Shown here one piece after another: positions 31,552 through 42,280 of a DNA stretch of 64,000 nt (within the stretch, counting starts at the first letter, position 1; each line of letters starts with the position of its first letter). The translations under genes and the position numbers were made by a program. The DNA is from Diplonema papillatum (Eukaryota; Euglenozoa; Diplonemea; Diplonemida; Diplonemidae): positions 62,001 to 126,000 of the forward strand of contig JAPJBO010000384.1 of NCBI GenBank assembly GCA_030068145.1, in the 5' to 3' direction. The notes below the pieces were generated by a model. It searched no databases, had not been told where the DNA came from, and saw only the letters and a program-made list of their open reading frames with translations.

Positions 31552-34500
31552 CTAAAGCATCAGGTAATAAAAAGACTCGCACATATTCCAATTACGGTAG
31601 GGGGTTTTCCATGAACAAACTACTTTGTAGAACCCCAGTACCTTTTCCAGCAGTTCTTGGCTCTTCTTCTCCGCGGTTTCGCGCTCTATGGCGAGGCGCG
31701 ACTCGTGGCTGTCCATCTCCTCCTGCAGCTTCAAGCGCGAGCGCTGGTGGAACTGCAGCTCGGTGTTGGCCTCCTGCAGCTTGCACTGCTGGTAGTGCAG
31801 GCGGATGATCTCCTTGTGCAGCTGGTTCGGGACCTCGTTCATCTTCAGGTCCTTGTTGCGCTTGAGCAGCTTCGCGAGGCGGCTCTGCGTCGAGTGGTCG
31901 ATTTGGTTGCCTTTGACGTGCAGAATCTGCACGGTTCGGTTCTTCTCGAGCAGCGAGCAGAGCGCGTGTCCGGCAGCGTCCGAGATGTGGTTTTTGGACA
32001 GCTTTAGCCTCTCCAACGACGCATTGTTTGCTACGGCCACCCCCAAGGCCACGCAGCCCTGGTCGCCGATCCGGCAGTCTTCGATGTCGAGGGCGACGAG
32101 CACACGGTTAGTTTCCAGCATGGCCGCCAGTGCCACCGCGCCTTCGCACTTTATCTTGTTCTCGGACAGGTTCAGCGACTGCACCGACACGTGCGCCTCC
32201 AGCTGCTGACTTAGCGCGATGCAGCCGAGCTCGGTGATGAAGTTGTTGCTCAGGGAAATCGTGTTCAGCGTCGTCGTGTATTTCAACGCGTTCGCCAGGC
32301 ACAGCACCGCATCGTCAGTAACACCTGTAGAAGAGGAACGGATACCAGGACTGTCTCCCAGGCGATAACTTCGAGAGAGAGAGAGAGACGAGTTAGAGTG
32401 CAGGGACCATCTCTCCGGGGAGTTTCCGGTCTCCTCACTTCTCTTCGCACTGCTACGGCGGGCGTAAGTCGCTCCGGAGGCGCGCTGCGGGTTGCGGCTC
32501 TGCTACAGTGAGTGGCGGCACCGGAGTTGGTGCTGCAGCGGGCGCTCTGGCCGGCGAGTGAGCTCGTCTCGCGGGGGATCGCCGCCTTGTAACGCTGCGG
32601 GCCCTCTTCTTCCTCACGACTGCGCGGCCTACGGCGGCGGCTAACACCTTGATGGGAAACTTCGATGCCCGACCTCCTGAGGCCTGGACCCAATATGGCC
32701 AAATATGGGACCGGTATAGAGCACGGTATGGTGTTGGTGTGTGTGCACTGTGCATACACCACATACACCTACTACCACTCTATACAGGATCAGCCGTGTA
32801 GAGGTGGTGGTATGTAGTGCACTGGTGGTATGTACAGGGGCTGTATATGGGCCCGTATCGGGACTAGAGATGGACCTGATAGACCGTGGTGGACCGTGAT
32901 TCACTCATAAAAGCAATTTTTTACAGTGAAAGAACCCAAGCGCAAGACGGCACACACCGGTGTTGCAGAGGTTGAGCAGCGTGATGGCGCACTCCGGGTA
33001 GCAGAGCACGTTGAACAGCGGAGACGTGCCGCGCTCGCCGAGCTTCGGGTTGCCGCCGAGGTTGACGAAATCTCAAAGAAAATGTAGTAGAGGCAGAAGG
33101 TGACCCACCTGAGGGTCACCTTCTGGCTCTGCTCCACGTTCTTTGAGATTTCTACAGATTTTTGACACGGCAGCTGTCGATTCGAATGAAAAGAGGGAAG
33201 CCCACCACATATGCAGGGACAAATCTTCGCCCTGCTCACCTCCAAATTTGAACATAGGCGAACCAAAAATTGGTTCATTGAAAATGAGCTGGGTAGGTGC
33301 TCAGTTGCATGCAAATGGCTCCCCACTAACGCAAAATGAGCGATTTTCTAGAGTAAAAGCTCTTTACATAAAAGAAGCCAGCCAAGACGGCACACACCGG
33401 TGTTGCAGAGGTTGAGCAGCGTGATGGCGCACTCCGGGTAGCAGAGCACGTTGAACAGCGGAGACGTGCCGCGCTCACCCAGCTTCGGGTTGCCGCGGAG
33501 GTTGGCGAAATCTCAAAGAAAGTGTAGCAGAGGCAGGAGGTGACCCACCTGAGGGTCACCTTCTGCCTCTGCTCCACGTTCTTTGAGATTTCTACAGATT
33601 TTTGACACGGCCGCTGTCGATTCGAATGAAAAGAGGGAAGCCCACCACATATCCAGGGACAAATCTTCGCCCCGCTCACCTCCAAATTTTAATATAGGCA
33701 AATCTAAAATTGGTTCATTGAAAATGAGCTGGGTAGGTGCTCAGTTGCATGCAAATGGCTCCCCACTAACGCAACAAGAAGAAAATGAGCGATTTTCTAG
33801 AGTAAAAGCCAAGACGGCACACACCGGTGTTGCAGAGGTTGAGCAGCGTGATGGCGCACTCCGGGTAGCAGAGCACGTTGAACAGCGGAGACGTGCCGCG
33901 CTCACCCAGCTTCGGGTTGCCGCCGAGGTTGACCCGCTTGAGGGTCACCTTCTGCTTCCGCTCCACGATGCTCTGCAGGCCGCGGGCGAGGTTCTCCGCG
34001 ACGCCGGCGTTGAGGTCGTTTCCGGAGAAGTCGATCTCCTGGGCCACGTTGGCGCCGAGTAGCTTCTTGACGATCCCGACGCAGCTTTCGGACCCCATGC
34101 CGGTGCTCCCGAGCCGGATCACCTGCAGCTGCCCTAGTTTCTCGAAGACCGCTGACAGCCCCGCGAACGCATCCTGTTCGGCGTGGGTGCCGAGGGGAGT
34201 GCGGCCTAGGTCTAAGTGTTTCAGGGACTTGTTCCGCTTTAGGGCCTCGGCGAGCATCTTCCCTGAAGCGCTGTCCACTTTGTTGACGTGGGTGTGCGTT
34301 TCCGCGGAGCCGAGGATGAGGGTTTGCAGGCGCTTATGGCTCTGGATGGCCAGCGAAACGTGCAGAATGCCCATCGGGCCGATGTCGTTTGCCCCGAGGT
34401 TGAGGTGGGTGATCGACGTGCACTCTTTCAGGAGCATCGCAACCGCCTCGGCGCCGTTGTTCCGGAGGAGGTTGTCGTACAAGTCGAGCTTCAAAAGGGA

Positions 34501-34731
34501 AGCTCTCAGCAAACCTTGCCCGATAGCCACCGCTGTGTTCGGGCCAAGCCGCATGCCCCGCAACACGAAGCTCTTTTCCGACACGCCTTTGTCGAACACC
34601 TCGCGGAACCGCTTCGCCTTCTCCCGGGACATGACCTCCCGGGTGTCCTTCAGCCACGCCAGGATCACCAAGCTGAACAACTCGTCGAAATCCTTCCCGC
34701 TGGCCGCGCGCGTCACGCGCATACCCGCCAT
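31552..34731 (-). CDS. Leucine-rich-repeat (ribonuclease-inhibitor type) protein with C-terminal coiled coil, 2 exons
   Basis: Exon 1 is 34731-33825 and exon 2 is 32324-31552, total 560 codons. The donor is AACACCG|GTGTGTG and the acceptor CTTCTACAG|GTGTTAC. Joining restores an LRR (LLNLCNTG-VTDDAVLCLANAL). About 12 LRRs of the LxxLxLxxN type follow a helical N-terminal 75 residues (ASGKDFDELFSLVILAWLKD). After the LRRs, residues of the type LHKEIIRLHYQQCKLQEANT form a coiled coil. The last 20 residues may be intronic read-through, because a donor AAAAG|GTACTG lies near 31645. The family gives protein-binding surfaces. Partner unknown. Confidence 0.8.
32393..32440. repeat. Short dispersed repeat, copy 2
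   Basis: Matches 1-48. Confidence 0.4.
32622..32668 (+). repeat. Short dispersed repeat
   Basis: GGCGGCGGCTAACNCTTTGATGGGAAACTTC-like sequence, also at 49310-49350. Confidence 0.55.
32926..33800 (-). repeat. Two tandem copies of the LRR exon-1 end inside the intron, each with a foldback
   Basis: Copies at about 32937-33375 and 33388-33800 repeat the last 130 bases of exon 1 (including the CACCG|GTGTGTG donor), then a hairpin (33067-33151 and 33507-33591), then 200 bases containing the dispersed 40-bp motif. The hairpin right arm resembles the continuing exon sequence (GAGGGTCACCTTCTGC), while its left arm is an inverted copy. Splicing from any of the three donors is possible in principle. 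Confidence 0.85.
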
Positions 34732-34934
34732 ATCGCTTCGGCACCGCCGGCGGCGCCCGAACCACCACCTTTGCTTCCTGTGTACACAAAGGCAGCGGTC
34801 TCCTCCCCCCCTCCTCAGTCCGCACCTTTCCAGGGCGCACCCCCCTGCAGCAGGGGCCCCCTCCTACCAACCCCCCTGTCTGGAGAGGAGAGAGAGAAAT
34901 GTTTGAGCTAAGTGGACCTTTGGACGGCAGGCGA

Positions 34935-35290
34935 GAGGGATGCGCTGTCGTTTGGTCCTACATGGGTCCAAGGTGCGGCATGACGATGACTGGGCTCAAA
35001 AAGTGGTACATGATGATGACGAGGGCTAAACTGTGGCATGATGATGACCCGAATCCACGTGTGGTATGATGATGACTGAGTCAATCAAAAGCGTGCCAAG
35101 ATGATGACTGATTTCTAAACTGGTGGTGATGACTTAGGCCAAACTGTGGTATGATGATGATCGGATCCACGGTGTGGTGGAATGATGCCTGAGTTGGAAG
35201 TGTGGCATGATGGTGACGAGGTCCAAGATGGCCGGTCTGCGGTGTGCTATTATGACGACTAGGTCCGAGGTGTGGGACGATGGTGGCCTG
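34935..35290 (+). repeat. Degenerate minisatellite GTGGTATGATGATGAC
   Basis: Eight to nine imperfect units of 36-42 bases, each with ATGATGATGAC or ATGATGNTGAC and a GGTCCA-like part. Confidence 0.75.
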
Positions 35291-35744
35291 TGCTTCACGG
35301 CGGCCTCGGGCTCTCCCTCGTACCCTCAAGTAAGTGGTGGCGCCTTGACCATAAAAGCTAGGAGCAAAAGGAAGCGGGTTAGGAAGAAGAGTGGCCGCCA
35401 CCATGCGGGTCCGGGGGGAATAATTCGGCAAAAATCAAGAAGAGAAGAGATGTGAAAACGGGAGAAAAAGAGAGAAAACTGAGCGGTTTGGGGCATCGTC
35501 GGCAAAAAGAAACATGTGTGGCGATGCCAAAAACCACCCCCCCCCCTCCCCTTTGCACTTAGAAAATACTTTTCGACGTCACCCCTTACTGGCCCCGAAA
35601 CCCCATGTGGGACCACTTGTGCAACCGTTGTTCCGGAAATGTTCCCATCAGTACAGATGTACTACTAAAAAATACTCGAGGGCTGCCTTGTGCTTACTTC
35701 GAAGGAGGCTAGAGGGGGGAGAAACAATACAACTACAAAGTGGG

Positions 35745-35885
35745 TCTTTTTTGTTGAACGCGTACGCCCGCCACTGAACCTGTGTTTCGTGTGGGCTACA
35801 GCACATTTACCTCCTTTGATCTTTTGCAGCTGGCAGCCTCCTCAAGAATTTCCTTCAAAGCAGGTGCTTATACAAAAAGTATTTT
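35745..35885 (+). repeat. Dispersed 135-bp repeat, copy 1
   Basis: TTTGTTGAACGCGTACGCCC ... CACATTTACCTCCTTTGATC ... GGTGCTTATACAAAAA. Copies are at 39055-39190 and 46180-46345 in the same orientation. Confidence 0.8.
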
Positions 35886-36464
35886 CTTAGTGCAAAGGGG
35901 AGGGAGGGGTTTTTTTTGGCATCTTATCATGTGGTTATTCGTTTTCCTTCTTGATACCGTGCAGGGTATTAGCTACAGAGTTTCGGGCGCTGCCAGATTC
36001 GGACCACCTATGGTATGAGCATAAGCATCGACGAATGCCACCCCAGAGACTCCAAAATCTCGGATTCTCAAGCGAACAACAACTCTAAACCTTGTCCACG
36101 ATTTCCAGGTCGATGGGCATCCTTTGTCAACAGACCGGATGGCTCCCCTTAGCGCGGTCAGCCATCTGGTAGTGCCATTTTTTCTTGCTGCCAGATTCGG
36201 ACCGCGGTCCTAACCTGGCAGCAGTAGCTAATCCCCTTGATACCGGCCCCTCCGCTCCCCCCCCGAAATGCCGAAAATACGCCCCCCTTCCCCATCTCTT
36301 CCCCCACCGGCCGCCCCGTGCATGTGGATAACTATGATCGATTGGGATAGCTCCTCAGAGGTACGCAACGCTTGAGTTGCCCTGTCCGAGGAAACCGGAA
36401 TGGTGAAGTTCAGCCTTGGAAGCTGGAGTTGAGGGAGCATCCGAGACACACCAAAAGCGGGTGT

Positions 36465-36700
36465 GCTATAAATAAGCCGGTCCATCCCCTCCTGATAGAC
36501 TGTGGTAGACAGAAGAATGCAGCACCTGGCAACTCCATGCAGCTCTGGGGGATAGGGATGGAGCTGATAGACTGTGGTGGACCTCTATTCGCTACAATGA
36601 ACAGCGGCAGGCAATTCGATGCAGTTCCAGGAGATAGGGGTGAACCGGCTTCTATAACCAATACTGAGCCGGTTCACTCCCGGCTGATAGACTGCTCATT
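36465..36700 (+). repeat. Degenerate repeats GATAGACTGTGGTGGAC / GGCAGGCAATTCGATGCAGT
   Basis: Three units here. Related units are at 23275-23325, 23885-23960, 37365-37445 and inverted at 51925-52065. Confidence 0.65.
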
Positions 36701-37084
36701 GACTGATAAACTCGAATCGTTTCAGGTTGGTGTGAGTTTTATCGAAGTAACATTCAACAGCACCCCTTTCGAAGACCAGCCACAGTCAACGCCGCGTGGT
36801 TGCGGGCTTTAGATATCAGCATCATCATATCAGCATAAAAACCCACAAAATCGCATTTGGGACATCATAGAAGGCTCTCCGGAGGCTTCTGAGGGCGTAT
36901 TTGAACGCAGAATGATGCTTTAGGAAGGGTATGGGGCCTCAGCACCCGTCAGACCCTGGTGAACTATGCGGGGATTTTTCCGCCCAAACCCCCCCCCCCC
37001 CCCCCTCTTTTGGCATCGTACCATATTAATCATCGTGTTTCATACCCCCGATTGCGCGTTACCTGGAAGCACCCGGTGGGTGTC

Positions 37085-37235
37085 GGAAAGCGAAGTGCGG
37101 CGTGTGAAAGCGCCGGTGCAGCAACCGATGAACCTGGACGAGCAATCGAAGAAGAAGCACCGACCGCGCCTGAGCGCGACGATCAAGTCGAGCTAGAGAG
37201 GCGAAAGCATGACACATCACGTACGAAGAGATAAC
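37085..37235 (+). repeat. Second copy of the repeat-encoded basic C-terminus
   Basis: Matches 20080-20225, with CCGATGAACCTGGACGAGCA and GGCGAAAGCATGACACA and the same stop. It is a truncated coding remnant. Confidence 0.6.
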
Positions 37236-37544
37236 CGCGACACCGCAAATCGCGTGGTGCGAAGGTGCAGTTGTCGGCAACTATAATCGCTGAGGTTAGA
37301 ATGCAGAATGACCTGCATTAGTCACTAGGTAGCTAGACTATAATTGCCTGTGCTAGTCTGTGCTAGCCTGTGATAGACTGCTGGTAGACTGTGATAGACA
37401 CCAGCAGGCAGTTCGATGCACTTCCAGGAAATAGGGATAGACTGACCCAAATATGCGTGTAAATGCATACCCGAAAAGTGGGTGTAACACCCGCTTCTTA
37501 CTCCAGCTCCAACTCCAGCTTCTGAGGCTGGACGATGCCGTGTG

Positions 37545-37620
37545 TCTCTGTTGGCTAGTGTGTTCAGCGCAAGCGCCAAGCCCCAAGGTGCGCCACGCCT
37601 CGATGCTCGTTTTGCTTGAG
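37545..37620 (-). mobile_element. SINE-like element fragment
   Basis: GCGCAAGCGCCAAGCCCCAA and GCCTCGATGCT match the inverted orientation of 31060-31350. Confidence 0.6.
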
Positions 37621-37769
37621 GAAGGTTTCGGCCGCGTACTGCGGCCGCGGCCCTCTCGCCTGCAGTGCCGCGCCGCGGTGTGGATCTGTGATACTTCACG
37701 GTTCCCCCCTTTTCTCCAGGAAAAACAGGGGCCAGTGTTGTCGCTGAGCCTCGGCTCTGGACGCCGTTA

Positions 37770-37925
37770 TAGGTAGTCATGGCATTTACTAGTCAATTAC
37801 TACTGACCTTACTATAGGTTGTCATGGCATATTCTAGTCACTTACTACTGATCTTATTATAGGTAGTCATGGCATTTACTAGTCACTTACTACTGATCTT
37901 ACTAGTCATAAATCTTACTAGTGGC
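37770..37925 (+). repeat. Tandem repeat with TACTAGTCA palindromes
   Basis: Three units of about 60 bases: TAGGTAGTCATGGCATTTAC then TAGTCACTTACTACTGATC. Confidence 0.8.
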
Positions 37926-38067
37926 ACGACAACACTGGGTGGGCGAGCGACAAGCTTTCCGGCGATGCGCTTGGGTATCGCGCGCCGTCTTGCCAGTCGA
38001 CGTACATCCCCGCCCGCGGTTTCTTGTGGGGGAGCTGACCCGGGTGCTGGAGATTCTCCGGCCGGCG

Positions 38068-38405
38068 ACCCGTGCTCGCGCTGACAAACGGCAGCTCTTT
38101 TTCCAGTGGAAACACTCTGGTCAACCCGTGCTCGCGCTGACAAACGGCAGCTCTTTTTCCAGTGGAAACACTCTGGTCAACCCGTGCTCGCGCTGACAAA
38201 CGGCAGCTCTTTTTCCAGTGGAAACAGGCTGGTCAACCCGTGCTCGCGCTGACCAACGGCAGCTCTTTTTCCAGTGGAAACAGGCTGGTCAACCCGTGCT
38301 CGCGCTGACAAACGGCAGCTCTTTTTCCAGTGAAAACAGGCTGGTCAACCCGTGCTCGCGCTGACAAACGACAGCTCTTTTTCCAGTGGAAACAGGCGGT
38401 CGACC
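38068..38405 (+). repeat. 62-bp tandem repeat, about 6 units
   Basis: Unit CCCGTGCTCGCGCTGACAAA ... GCTCTTTTTCCAGTGGAAAC, units over 95% identical, so recently expanded. Confidence 0.93.
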
Positions 38406-38620
38406 CGTGCGCGGATACTCGTTTTGTGGCTTCGTTTCTGTAACTAACGGTGGCTTTCAACCATTTTTGTTGGTTTTGGACTGACAAGGTTTTGTTCGGT
38501 GGGCTGCAGGGGTTATTCTAATCCCCCGATGATTCGGGAAAAATGGCTAAAAAGTCTGGAACATGGCGGGTCGTCGCGTCGCCAAGTTCGTGGCATCCAC
38601 ATGAAGAATAACTATTTTTT

Positions 38621-38671
38621 AGAGTTAAAGTTCGCTTGAAATTCCGGGGTTTTAGGGTCTCCGTGTGACCG
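38621..38671 (-). promoter_or_regulatory. Dispersed 45-bp motif, copy 4
   Basis: Minus strand: CGGTCACACGGAGACC, CTAAAACCCCGGAATTTC, AAGCGAACTTTAACTC. No minus-strand gene is seen just downstream. Confidence 0.4.
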
Positions 38672-39054
38672 TTCATGAATGGGTTCTCTTAGATCAAGAA
38701 AGGGCTGTGGTTACGGGTTGTATATTTAGTGCACGCTTTCGTAACGGGAAATGGCTAGCCATTTCCGGGACTGTTTGTGACCGACACCAAGTACATTCCT
38801 TCGTGGAGTGTAGTCTTGGGCCCCCCACGTTCTACAAGTTGAGCAGGGTTTTTACCGGGAAGGAAAGGTGCATTTTTTTTTTTTACATAAGCGCCAGCTT
38901 GAAAGGAAATGCTCGACGATGCTGCCCGACAAAGAACAGAAGGGTCGAGTATTTCCCCCTGGGTCAGCCCGAGGGCGAAAACAGCCCCAGGGGGAAAGTT
39001 GGCCCGAAAAATACTCGAGGGACTTGTGCTCATTTCGAAGGAGGCTAGAGCAAA

Positions 39055-39190
39055 GTGGGTCTTTTTTGTTGAACGCTTGCGCCCGCCACTAAACCCAGAT
39101 TTACCTGGGTTTCGTGTGGGCTACAGCACATTTACCTCCTTTGATCTATCGCAACTGGCAGTCTCCTCAAGCATTTCCTACAAAGCAGGA
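39055..39190 (+). repeat. Dispersed 135-bp repeat, copy 2
   Basis: Matches 35745-35885. Confidence 0.8.
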
Positions 39191-39379
39191 CCGATGGGTT
39201 CCGTTAGAAAACATTTCCACCAGCAATTTCTGTTAGAAAAGTTTTCCGCCAAGCTTCCCGTGAAAGAAACTTCCGCCGGTAGTTTTTGCCATGGGAAAAT
39301 TTCCATCAGTTTTCTGTCGTGAGAAAATTTCCACCACCAGTATTCCACAAAGAAATTTCCGCCAGTGCTTATACAAAAA

Positions 39380-39428
39380 AAAAAAAATGTTTTCCCCGAG
39401 GGCGTCGGCCCGAGGGGAAAACATTTTT
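39380..39428. other. Hairpin AAATGTTTTCCCC / GGGGAAAACATTT
   Basis: About 20-bp arms with a GC-rich loop. Confidence 0.7.
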
Positions 39429-39819
39429 TGAGAGTCAACGCATTCTTCTTCCCGGTAAAACGTAATTTTTTTTTTTTTTTTCCGGGAGTGTGCATTTTTT
39501 TCCCGACTGCAGCGAAAGAAGAAATGCCACCAATCTATGCATGCGTGCAGGCAAATAATGACTGATGTAGGCATGTGAATGTCCATGGATGCACATACAC
39601 ACGCCCGTGCACACACACGCACACGATGAGTACAAGTGCTGTGTCCCGGGAATTATGGACCGATACATGGGGAGGAGGGAAAAAAAGTACACACCCGGTA
39701 AAAATTATTTTTTTTACCGGCTGGATTTTTTTTGTCCCTGCCGCTGAACAGCTACAATGAGGCCCAGGGACAATAAGGGAGCTTTTTGTCCCTCCAGGGA
39801 CAAATAGCTATTTATTCAC

Positions 39820-39925
39820 CGAGAGAAAAGTCGTTTTCTTGCACGAGGTTTTCCAGATTGCCACGAGAGCCCGCAGGGCTCGAGTGGCAATCTGGAAAAC
39901 CGAGTGCAAGAAAACGACGTCTCGA
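39820..39925. other. Dispersed hairpin, copy 2
   Basis: Same as 20861-20968. Paired positions changed together (GTTGTTTTC/GAAAACAAC became GTCGTTTTC/GAAAACGAC). Again adjacent to the left end of an inverted-repeat element. Confidence 0.85.
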
Positions 39926-39939
39926 GGTAAGAAGATTGC

Positions 39940-40500
39940 TTTACTGCCGCATCACCTGACTTTTCTGCGTCCGAGAGAGCTACGCACAGGGTGTGGGGGA
40001 CGCCGAAGGCCAAGAAAGATGGCGTGCCACACACCAGCTACTGGCCAAGTTCCTGTCGTGTACAACAGCACAGTCGGCTCACACAATGTACGCTGCACGT
40101 CAGCTTCCCAAGTTTCCATGGCACTGGCGGTCTCCGACTCCTGCTCCGCATCCTGCAACGAATGAGCTGGTCCTGCCATTCGAATCATTCTTCCGTTCGC
40201 TCAGTAGTGTCAGATCATGCGCGTCAACCTTGTCCCTTGCTGTTCTTTGGCACTGTGACTTCCACAGGAGTGCACCTGAATTGCCCACGAAGACACCGGA
40301 TTGCCCACGAATGCACCTGTATTGCCCACAAATGCACCTGGAAACCAAAACTGCTATGCGTGCAAGAAAAGTAGTTGTGCGTGCAAGAAAAGTAGTTATG
40401 CGTGTAAGAAAAGTAGTTATGCGTGCAAGAAAAGTAGCTATGCGTGTAAGAAAAGTAGCTCTCAAGGATGCAGAAAAGTCAGGTGACAGGCAGTAAAAGT
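39940..40500. mobile_element. Non-autonomous inverted-repeat transposon, copy 2
   Basis: The left CTTTACTGCC...CACCTGACTTTTCTGC is inverted against the right GCAGAAAAGTCAGGTGACAGGCAGTAAAAG. A tandem array GCGTGCAAGAAAAGTAGTTAT (40354-40463) lies near the right end, parallel to copy 1. Confidence 0.7.
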
Positions 40501-40566
40501 TTTTTTTTGTCCCTGGAGACATTTTCATAGCAACACCTACAGGATTAAAGGAAACAAGACCACAAA

Positions 40567-40836
40567 ATGCCGAAGGTGAAGAAAGAAGGAGTCAGCGACT
40601 CCAGTCCCGAAAGCTCTGAAGGCGAAAGCAGCGACAGCGCTCTGCCGGAGAAGTCCAGGCAACGTTACACGTTGGTGTGGAGGGACTTCATAGACTACAT
40701 TCAAGTTCACTGCAAGTACCCAAAGCCCCTCTCGGGAAAGCCATCCAAGAAGCAGCCGACGGAGGCACAGTACGCAACCTTCTTCAAGCACCTGGTAGAC
40801 GACCGCAGCTTGTTCATGAACACCGCCCTTTCTTAG
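40567..40836 (+). CDS. Small ORF, unidentified
   Basis: 89 residues with an acidic Ser-rich start and RQRYTLVWRDFIDYIQVHCK, which recalls the N-terminal helical domain of tyrosine recombinases (as in Crypton-like elements), but no catalytic part follows. A truncated fragment is likely; the resemblance is weak. Confidence 0.35.
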   Translation: MPKVKKEGVSDSSPESSEGESSDSALPEKSRQRYTLVWRDFIDYIQVHCKYPKPLSGKPSKKQPTEAQYATFFKHLVDDRSLFMNTALS

Positions 40837-40970
40837 CACAACCCTTTTAGCATGTTGTCTTGTGGTGAGGAATGCTCATTCCGTTTCCTTTTGCTCCTGG
40901 GCCTCATTGCAGCTGTTCAGCGGCAGGCAAAAAAAATCCAGCCGGTAAAAAAATTACGTTGTACCGGTCA

Positions 40971-41079
40971 AGGGGCCTTTTTGTCCCTCGGGCAAGTTTT
41001 TTTCACTCGACTCGCCCTCGGGCTTCGCCCTCGGGCTCGTCTCGTGAAAAAAACTTGCCCTCGGGACAAAAAGGCCCCT
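40971..41079. other. Long hairpin, 36-bp arms
   Basis: Arms 40971-41006 and 41044-41079 (AGGGGCCTTTTTGTCCCTCG...). The loop itself is made of CTCGGGC/GCCCGAG-type repeats. Confidence 0.8.
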
Positions 41080-41324
41080 TATTTACCGGTAAAAAATAGC
41101 TATTGTTTAACCATGCAGGATAGTGGTGGGCTTGCAAAATTCCCCGTATCCTTGTCCAATTCAAACCCTCTGATCAACCGCCGCGACGTCTGCTTTGCAT
41201 TGGACGGCAATCCCGCAAGATTGCACGTAGTAAGCACACCCACATCCGGCCGTGTATTCCACTCAGGAAGATTTGAGAATAGTCTATCCGAGCGAGCGCT
41301 GGTCGTGCCGGAGAAGAAGAAGAA

Positions 41325-41590
41325 GAAAGAAGATAAAGCCGCTCCTGGTCCTGACGGTCAACCACAGCTTGCAAAGCTTGAGTCGGAGGCAGCACAGTGC
41401 CACAACCCCGTCCGCTCTGCCCTGTGGCTGACCAGCGCGAGCGCCAAGCCCCAAGGTGCACCAAGCCTCGATGCTTTAGTTTGGGAAATCGGTAGCCAAT
41501 TGACCCGTAGGCCCGTGGCTCTGCAGTACCGCCGAACACGTGAAGCTTGGCTCCCGTGTAGCAGGCTTTCCCTGGTACCTTGCCGGAGAA
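41325..41590 (-). mobile_element. SINE-like element, copy 2 (inverted)
   Basis: Complement of 31060-31350, about 90% identical over the whole body. Confidence 0.85.
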
Positions 41591-42280
41591 GAAGAAAAAA
41601 AAAGGAAACAACGTGGAACAGAGAGGGGGGGAGTCGTTGTTGTTGGTGATGGTTTTGTGGGATGAAGTAGGGGAAAGAAAATTTCTTTTTGCGGTGGTCT
41701 CCGCTGGCCTGGTAGTCCGTGCTACCTCCTTTCTTTTACACTCGTTCTCTTCTCTACTCACTACTGTACGTACTCTTTCGCTCTTTTTCTCTCTTTGGCT
41801 AGCCAAAACAAAAGACTTCTGCGACCGACACCACGAACACATTCGCAATGAATGTGGCCCTGGGCCCCCCACGTGCATACATGTTGAGCAGGGGTTGCCA
41901 TGTAGCCCGTATCGGTCTAAGTCAACACTGTTACTTTCATGGGATGTTCACCGGGGAAGGGTCCGACCTAACCGTTAGTCAACAGCAACGTCGAAAAGGG
42001 GGAGGGGGAAAGAAGATAGAAAATCGGTGGGGTTGACAAGCTCGTAAGTGGTTGTTTGTAGATCAGTACAACCTTAAACTACGCCTAGCACACGGCCAGG
42101 CGGTCTTTAACGAACCTCCAGTACATTAAACGCAAGTCGGCAGGTCGTCATCAGACGCGGCACGAAAAGCAAACGTCGCCGACGCAGCACTTCAGCAATG
42201 CGTCCTCTTATTTACAGTGGGCACCGTACCTGAACTCAGCCCCGCTAGGCCGAGATTCCGGCTGTTCCGCAGGGCATACA

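Noticed and set aside
38068..38405. CRISPR-like array
   Set aside because: Units are contiguous 62-base tandem repeats with no unique spacers, and the genome is eukaryotic.
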